Source: DATHBP01 sp035296085 (GTDB taxonomy: Bacteria; Actinomycetota; Actinomycetes; Propionibacteriales; Nocardioidaceae). Taken from it: 16,542 nt of DNA. The stretch covers positions 1 to 16,542 of the forward strand of contig DATHBP010000257.1 of assembly GCA_035296085.1 (NCBI GenBank). The letters run 5' to 3'. The position numbers were made by a program, and so were the translations under genes. The notes beneath the pieces were generated by a model. The model had not been told where the DNA came from and ran no database searches. It saw only the letters and a list, made by a program, of their open reading frames with translations. Below are positions 13,300 through 16,542 of this stretch, piece by piece; position 1 is the stretch's first letter; every line of letters begins with the position of its first letter.

Positions 13300-14538
13300 T
13301 CAACGCTCGGCGGTGAAGCCCGGAACCAGCTCCTGCGCGAGCTGGACGAGGAACAGTCCGACGTCGGTGACGATCCCGCGGGCCTGCGAGGAGCCGCGGT
13401 CGGCCAGCTTGGTCACCGTGGCTTGGTTGATGTCGACACACACCAGCGGGATGGCGGCAGGGAGGATGTTGCCGGTGGCCACTGAGTGCAGCATGGTCGC
13501 GACCATCACGCAGTAGCCGACGCCGCCGAGCTGGGCACGCATGGCGCGCTGGCCCTCCAGCACGTCGGTGTAGACATCGGGCAGCGGACCGTCGTCGCGC
13601 ACGGAGCCGACCAAGACGAACGGGATGTCTCGCGTCACCAGCGCATGCATGATCCCGCCGCTCAGCACGCCCTGTTCGACCGCGGCGGCGATGGAGCCCG
13701 CCTTGCGGATCGTGTTGAGCGCGCGGATGTGGTGCTCGTGGCCGTGCTCGACTCCCCGACCATGCGCCAGGTCCACGCCCAGCGACGTTCCGTAGAGGGC
13801 CGACTCGATGTCATGGGTCGCGAGGGCGTTGCCCGCGAAGAGGACGTCGACGAAACCGGCGCCGACCAACGCGATCATCGCCGGGGCAGCCCCGGTGTGA
13901 ACGACGCCGGGCCCGCCGACCCAGAGGATCTTCGTCCCATCCTGCTTGGCCTGTCGCATCCCGTCGGCGACCTGGCGCACGAGCACCGTCTGAGGCTTCT
14001 CGCTGGAGACGTCGGACTCCATGAAGCCGAACCCCTGCCCGGGTCGCTCGACGATCGGGGACTCGACCCTGATGCCCTGTACCCCGCAGACGACTTGCAT
14101 GCCGGCGCGGGCGTCGGCCATCGGTACGGTGCGTACGGTGGGCGTCTCACCGTCGAAGAGCACCAGTCCGCAGTCCATCTCGGGGTTGGTGACAGGGAGC
14201 CAGCGGCCCGCGACGCGCACCTGCGTCGCGAGGTTGGTCGAGGAGTAGAACCCGTCCGGGAAAACACCGTCCTGGCTGACGGCTTCGACGCTCGCCTCGC
14301 CGGGGTCGAGCAGGTTGACGCCACGAGACTGCAGGCGGTTCAGCAGCCGTTGGAGGCTCTCGTCGTCATCTGCGCCCACCGTCAGGCGTGCTCTGGAGAC
14401 GTCCTCGTGGGCTCTGCCCAGCTCGAACTGGTTGATCACGTAGTCGCCGCCGTACTCCTGAACGTCGCCGAGCACCACCGCGAGGATCCCGGAGTCCATC
14501 AGATGGCCGGAGATCTCCACCGACTCAGTGACGTGCAT
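13300..14538 (-). CDS. TIGR00300 (LOR/SDH conserved region) family protein, ornithine-cyclodeaminase-like
   Basis: The 412-residue product matches the TIGR00300/LOR-SDH family across its length. The N-terminal part (about 1-110) begins MHVTESVEISGHLMDSGIL and has GDYVINQFELG. The C-terminal part (about 200-405) is a Rossmann-like NAD-binding region with ILWVGGPGVVHTG (204-216), VLFAGNALATHDIESALYG (232-250), GHEHHIRALNTI and VCVDINQATVTKL. Archaeal members (Methanococcus type) are ornithine cyclodeaminases that make proline with NAD, and cyanobacterial ArgZ/AgrE carry the same module behind an arginine dihydrolase domain, which is absent here. Conversion of ornithine to proline is therefore a reasonable guess, not shown. 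The ATG at 14538 has GGAAGGAAG 7 nt upstream; the GTG at 14544 is too close to it. It is the last gene of a three-gene operon. Confidence 0.88.
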   Translation of the reverse strand: MHVTESVEISGHLMDSGILAVVLGDVQEYGGDYVINQFELGRAHEDVSRARLTVGADDDESLQRLLNRLQSRGVNLLDPGEASVEAVSQDGVFPDGFYSSTNLATQVRVAGRWLPVTNPEMDCGLVLFDGETPTVRTVPMADARAGMQVVCGVQGIRVESPIVERPGQGFGFMESDVSSEKPQTVLVRQVADGMRQAKQDGTKILWVGGPGVVHTGAAPAMIALVGAGFVDVLFAGNALATHDIESALYGTSLGVDLAHGRGVEHGHEHHIRALNTIRKAGSIAAAVEQGVLSGGIMHALVTRDIPFVLVGSVRDDGPLPDVYTDVLEGQRAMRAQLGGVGYCVMVATMLHSVATGNILPAAIPLVCVDINQATVTKLADRGSSQARGIVTDVGLFLVQLAQELVPGFTAER

Positions 14539-14545
14539 CGCCACA

Positions 14546-14554
14546 CTTCCTTCC
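14546..14554 (-). promoter_or_regulatory. Ribosome binding site deciding the TIGR00300 start
   Basis: On the minus strand GGAAGGAAG ends 7 nt before the ATG at 14538 and only 1 nt before the in-frame GTG at 14544, so the ATG is the start. Confidence 0.72.
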
Positions 14555-14568
14555 CGCTGTTCTCGTGC

Positions 14569-15294
14569 TCACAACACTGCTCCGCCGTCGGTGCCATCGT
14601 CGGGCCGGTCCTTCATGCGTACGACGAGCGTCACGAAGCCGGTGACGAAAGCCACGATGGCGAACGCCACCACGAAGGGCGGAAGCAGCCGGCCGGACAG
14701 CACGAACAGCACGAGCAGGCTGGGGCCCCCGAGGAGAGCGGTCCAGGCGACCCGGCTCACGGGGTCGAGCCTCGGCAGCGGTGGCGGCGGTGGCGGGACG
14801 AAGTGGTCGTCGGGCTCGCTCTGCGCGCTCGCGGCGGGCGCGCTCGGGGGCGCGTCCGGCTCGCTGGGTGGCGTGTCGTCTGCCGCCGCTGCCGAAGGGG
14901 TGAAGTCGACGTCCTCGATCACCGGCCAGCTGGGAACGGCGGAGGCCGGCTGCTCGTCGAAGCGCGCCACCAACGCCGCCCACGCCTCGTCCTCCGCCGC
15001 CGAAGGAGCCAGGTCGGTGTCCGGACGCTCGGCGGACAGCTGGCCCCGCAGGGCGGGGAGCCGCTCGGAGAGGATTCGCACCGCCTGGTCGTGGCACTCG
15101 CGATCCACGTAGAGCCGGTCGCGGGGCGCGCCGTCCATCGCCACGTTGAGGTAGGCGCCGCGACGGCCCTGGCTGGGCTCGACGTAGGCGGCGACGCCCG
15201 CTTCGCGCAAGACCTCGAGCAGCGCGTCGGCGACTGGGGGATCGAGCTCCGCAACCGCGGTGTAGGACGCGGCGAACAGGCCATTACCCCGCAC
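14569..15294 (-). CDS. Hypothetical protein with soluble N-terminal domain and two C-terminal membrane segments
   Basis: The 241-residue product has an N-terminal alpha/beta region (about 10-85: YTAVAELDPPVADALLEVLREAG, then short strands and a helix). This resembles the small 'signal transducing' DUF2007-like fold but is not a sure match. Next comes a long acidic Ala/Pro/Ser-rich linker (about 90-178) with a run of seven prolines, then two hydrophobic helices (182-200 and 204-226) and a short charged tail. It is probably a membrane-anchored protein with its N-domain in the cytoplasm. The GTG at 15294 has GGGAG 6 nt upstream and lies 11 bp inside the end of the carboxylesterase gene, so translation is likely coupled. 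The TIGR00300 gene follows after 30 nt. Function unknown. Confidence 0.75.
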   Translation of the reverse strand: MRGNGLFAASYTAVAELDPPVADALLEVLREAGVAAYVEPSQGRRGAYLNVAMDGAPRDRLYVDRECHDQAVRILSERLPALRGQLSAERPDTDLAPSAAEDEAWAALVARFDEQPASAVPSWPVIEDVDFTPSAAAADDTPPSEPDAPPSAPAASAQSEPDDHFVPPPPPPLPRLDPVSRVAWTALLGGPSLLVLFVLSGRLLPPFVVAFAIVAFVTGFVTLVVRMKDRPDDGTDGGAVL

Positions 15295-16060
15295 GTGGAA
15301 CTCCCGGCACTCGGGCGTCGGTCACCCGGCGCAAGAACTCGTCGGCGGCGGCCATGATCCGCGGGGCGTCGTGGTCCAGTGTCGCCACGTGGTAGCTGTC
15401 GTGCAGCAGCACCTCTTCGACGTCTCGTGAAGACACCCCCGCCACGATGACGCGCGCCGAGGAGGGGTCTACGACATGGTCCTCGACGCTGCGCAGCAGC
15501 AGGATTGGCGCGGTCACCTTGGCGAGGTCTGCTCGGGTGTGCTTCCACAGCTGGGTCATCGAGTGCAGTGCCCGCAGCGGCAACCGGTCATAGCCGCCCT
15601 CGCGTACGACCGGTGCCTTGATGTCGCTGCCGATCCCGGGACGAGAACGTACGACGAGCCGGGCGACGGGCAGCAGGCGAAAGGCGCGGTTGCTGCTCGC
15701 GACAGCGGGGTTGACCAACACCAGACCGGCGATGTCGCGCGGGTGCTCCTCCGCGAGCCGCAGCGCGAGCGCACCGCCCATCGACAGCCCGGCGACCACG
15801 ACGTCGTCACAGCGGGCGCTGAGCCGGGCCAAGGCCGCCGCGGTCTCGGCGTACCAGTCCTGCCAGCGGGTGCGGTTCAGCTCCTGCCAGGACGTGCCGT
15901 GACCGGGCAGCAGTGGCAGTGACACCGCACAGCCCGCGGCGAGCAGATGGTGCGCCCAAGGCCGCAGGGACGCCGGCGAGCCGGTCAACCCATGGCACAG
16001 CAGCACCCCCACGCGACCGTTGCCGGCCTCGAGAGGACGTGCGTACGGCGCAACTGCCAC
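15284..16060 (-). CDS. Est30-like alpha/beta-hydrolase (carboxylesterase)
   Basis: The 258-residue product is a complete alpha/beta-hydrolase: LLCHGLTGSP (oxyanion loop, about 20-29), nucleophile S93 in AGLSMGG, acid D194 in SVEDHVV and H224 in DSYHVATLDHD. These positions almost equal those of the Geobacillus Est30 carboxylesterase triad (94/193/223 as I recall). There is no signal peptide; it should be cytoplasmic and act on short acyl esters or monoacylglycerols. The GTG at 16060 is chosen because GAAGGAG lies 5 nt upstream; an in-frame GTG at 16093 would add 11 residues without a ribosome site. It heads a minus-strand operon with the two-TM protein (11-bp overlap) and the TIGR00300 gene. 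It diverges from the acyltransferase gene. Confidence 0.9.
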   Translation of the reverse strand: MAVAPYARPLEAGNGRVGVLLCHGLTGSPASLRPWAHHLLAAGCAVSLPLLPGHGTSWQELNRTRWQDWYAETAAALARLSARCDDVVVAGLSMGGALALRLAEEHPRDIAGLVLVNPAVASSNRAFRLLPVARLVVRSRPGIGSDIKAPVVREGGYDRLPLRALHSMTQLWKHTRADLAKVTAPILLLRSVEDHVVDPSSARVIVAGVSSRDVEEVLLHDSYHVATLDHDAPRIMAAADEFLRRVTDARVPGVPRAG

Positions 16061-16065
16061 GACGA

Positions 16066-16072
16066 CTCCTTC
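16066..16072 (-). promoter_or_regulatory. Ribosome binding site deciding the carboxylesterase start
   Basis: On the minus strand GAAGGAG lies 5 nt before the GTG at 16060. It is inside the longer frame from 16093, which argues that the longer start is wrong. Confidence 0.68.
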
Positions 16073-16157
16073 GAACGCCTCGAATGGTCGCACGGCGACG
16101 GGACCCGGTCGAGCGCAGGTGCCCGGCGGGAACGCGCGGGCCGGCGCGCTCAGCGGT

Positions 16158-16163
16158 TAGGGT
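16158..16163 (+). promoter_or_regulatory. Possible -10 element of the acyltransferase gene
   Basis: TAGGGT, the same hexamer seen before two other genes in the window, lies 101 nt before the GTG at 16265. Transcription would start near 16170 and place the 13-bp repeats in the leader. No clear -35 is seen. Confidence 0.33.
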
Positions 16164-16181
16164 TTGGCCTTCGCCGTGGAA

Positions 16182-16245
16182 GGCGCCGGTGGACGGCGCC
16201 GGTAGAGGTGCCGGTGAAAAGTGCCGGTGAAGAGTGCCGGTGGAG
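16182..16245 (+). repeat. Imperfect 13-bp tandem repeat in the acyltransferase leader
   Basis: Five head-to-tail units start at 16182, 16195, 16207, 16220 and 16233 (13, 12, 13, 13 and 13 bp), with the consensus RGYGCCGGTGRAR. A partial copy precedes them (16171-16181). A degenerate sixth unit (16246-16258) contains most of the AAGGAGG ribosome site of the next gene. The array lies in the 204-bp spacer between divergent genes. Confidence 0.8.
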
Positions 16246-16252
16246 GGCGCTG

Positions 16253-16259
16253 AAGGAGG
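16253..16259 (+). promoter_or_regulatory. Ribosome binding site of the acyltransferase gene
   Basis: AAGGAGG lies 5 nt before the GTG at 16265 and fixes that start. The frame stays open upstream through the repeats, so a longer start is possible but has no comparable site. Confidence 0.72.
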
Positions 16260-16264
16260 TCAGG

Positions 16265-16542
16265 GTGTTCTACTGGGCGCTGAAGTGGGTGCTGCTCGGC
16301 CCGCTGCTCAAGGTGGTCTTCCGCCCCGACGCCGAAGGCCTCGAGAACGTTCCCGAGTACGGGCCGGCGATCCTCGCCTGCAACCACCTCTCCTACGCCG
16401 ACTGGCTGTTCATGCCGGTCACGATTCCGCGCCGGGTGACGTTCGTCGCGAAGGCTGAGTACTTCACCGGTCGAGGCGTGAAGGGCTGGCTGCAGCGCTC
16501 GTTCTTCGCCGGCGCGGGCCAGGTGCCGATCGACCGCTCGGG
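16265..16542 (+). CDS. plsC: 1-acyl-sn-glycerol-3-phosphate acyltransferase family protein (N-terminal part)
   Basis: The first 92 codons of the gene are present; it runs off the right edge. The product starts MFYWALKWVLLGPLLKVVFR, a membrane-associating helix. Next comes EGLENVPEYGPAILACNHLSYAD, holding the acyltransferase motif I H-x4-D (H41, D46), then RRVTFVAKAEYFTGRGVKGW (motif II region) and GQVPIDRS (start of motif III at about 85-92). This is the PlsC/LPLAT fold that acylates lysophosphatidate or related glycerolipids at the inner membrane. The N-terminus strongly recalls M. tuberculosis Rv2182c, and its place near a PimB-type gene fits phospholipid or phosphatidylinositol mannoside synthesis. 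The start is fixed by AAGGAGG 5 nt upstream. Its leader carries a 13-bp tandem repeat. Confidence 0.9.
   Translation, partial: MFYWALKWVLLGPLLKVVFRPDAEGLENVPEYGPAILACNHLSYADWLFMPVTIPRRVTFVAKAEYFTGRGVKGWLQRSFFAGAGQVPIDRS

Noticed and set aside
13486..15357. 623-residue plus-strand open frame opposite TIGR00300 and the two-TM gene
   Set aside because: His/Arg/Gly-rich composition typical of antisense frames, no domain or ribosome site, and both genes beneath it have strong starts and family or topology features.
16129..16158. ECF-type promoter (GGAAC ... GTT) before the acyltransferase gene
   Set aside because: The spacing is about 21 nt, too long for known ECF promoters of this type.
1..16542. 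Mobile element, CRISPR array, tRNA or rRNA genes, toxin-antitoxin or defence system
   Set aside because: No transposase, integrase, spaced identical repeats, tRNA-like cloverleaf or defence-gene set was seen; the nuclease genes are conserved actinobacterial families in a syntenic core region.

Overview
The window is a dense stretch of a high-GC (about 70% by eye) actinobacterial chromosome, almost entirely coding, with GTG starts very common. The gene set and partial order (qcrC, ctaE, trpD, exonuclease/UvrC-like protein, NlpC/P60 hydrolase, PimB-type mannosyltransferase, SRPBCC protein, PlsC-type acyltransferase) correspond to the conserved neighbourhood known in Mycobacterium tuberculosis as roughly Rv2182c-Rv2194. 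A ROK glucokinase, an M48 protease and a TIGR00300 protein are added, as is seen in other Actinomycetia. I cannot name the genus. There is no sign of phage, transposon, CRISPR or recent transfer; this is core genome.

Layout. 1-742 (minus): ctaE followed by the first codons of qcrC, the respiratory supercomplex operon. 803-3251 (plus): a CtaG-type oxidase assembly protein, a degenerate receiver-domain protein and trpD. 3229-5299 (minus): a DEDDh exonuclease/GIY-YIG/UvrC-like fusion followed by a stand-alone Lrp/AsnC ligand-binding domain whose 3' end overlaps trpD. 5379-13288 (plus): a coiled-coil NYN ribonuclease-like protein, a 78-residue double-CxxC protein, a secreted NlpC/P60 endopeptidase behind a c-di-AMP (ydaO-type) riboswitch, an M48 membrane protease, a PimB-type GT4 mannosyltransferase, an SRPBCC protein, a ROK glucokinase and an endonuclease/exonuclease/phosphatase-fold protein. 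13300-16060 (minus): an Est30-like carboxylesterase, a two-TM hypothetical protein and a TIGR00300 (LOR/SDH, ornithine-cyclodeaminase-like) protein, forming one operon. 16265-end (plus): the start of a PlsC-type acyltransferase.

Functionally the window mixes respiration (qcrC, ctaE, ctaG), tryptophan synthesis (trpD), nucleic-acid processing (two nuclease-like proteins transcribed from one 79-bp divergent spacer), and envelope work (NlpC/P60, M48, PimB, acyltransferase).

The most informative non-coding signals are these. (1) A well-preserved c-di-AMP riboswitch lies immediately upstream of the NlpC/P60 ribosome binding site, and a peripheral hairpin arm in it is exactly complementary to that site. 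(2) A recurring TANNNT -10 element lies 6-8 nt before start codons, predicting leaderless transcripts for at least five genes; three of the -10 elements found in the window incorporate the TAG stop codon of the preceding gene. (3) A 13-bp imperfect tandem repeat sits in the leader of the acyltransferase gene. I found no convincing wholly new system; the strongest candidates for novelty are these regulatory arrangements and several conserved proteins of unknown role.
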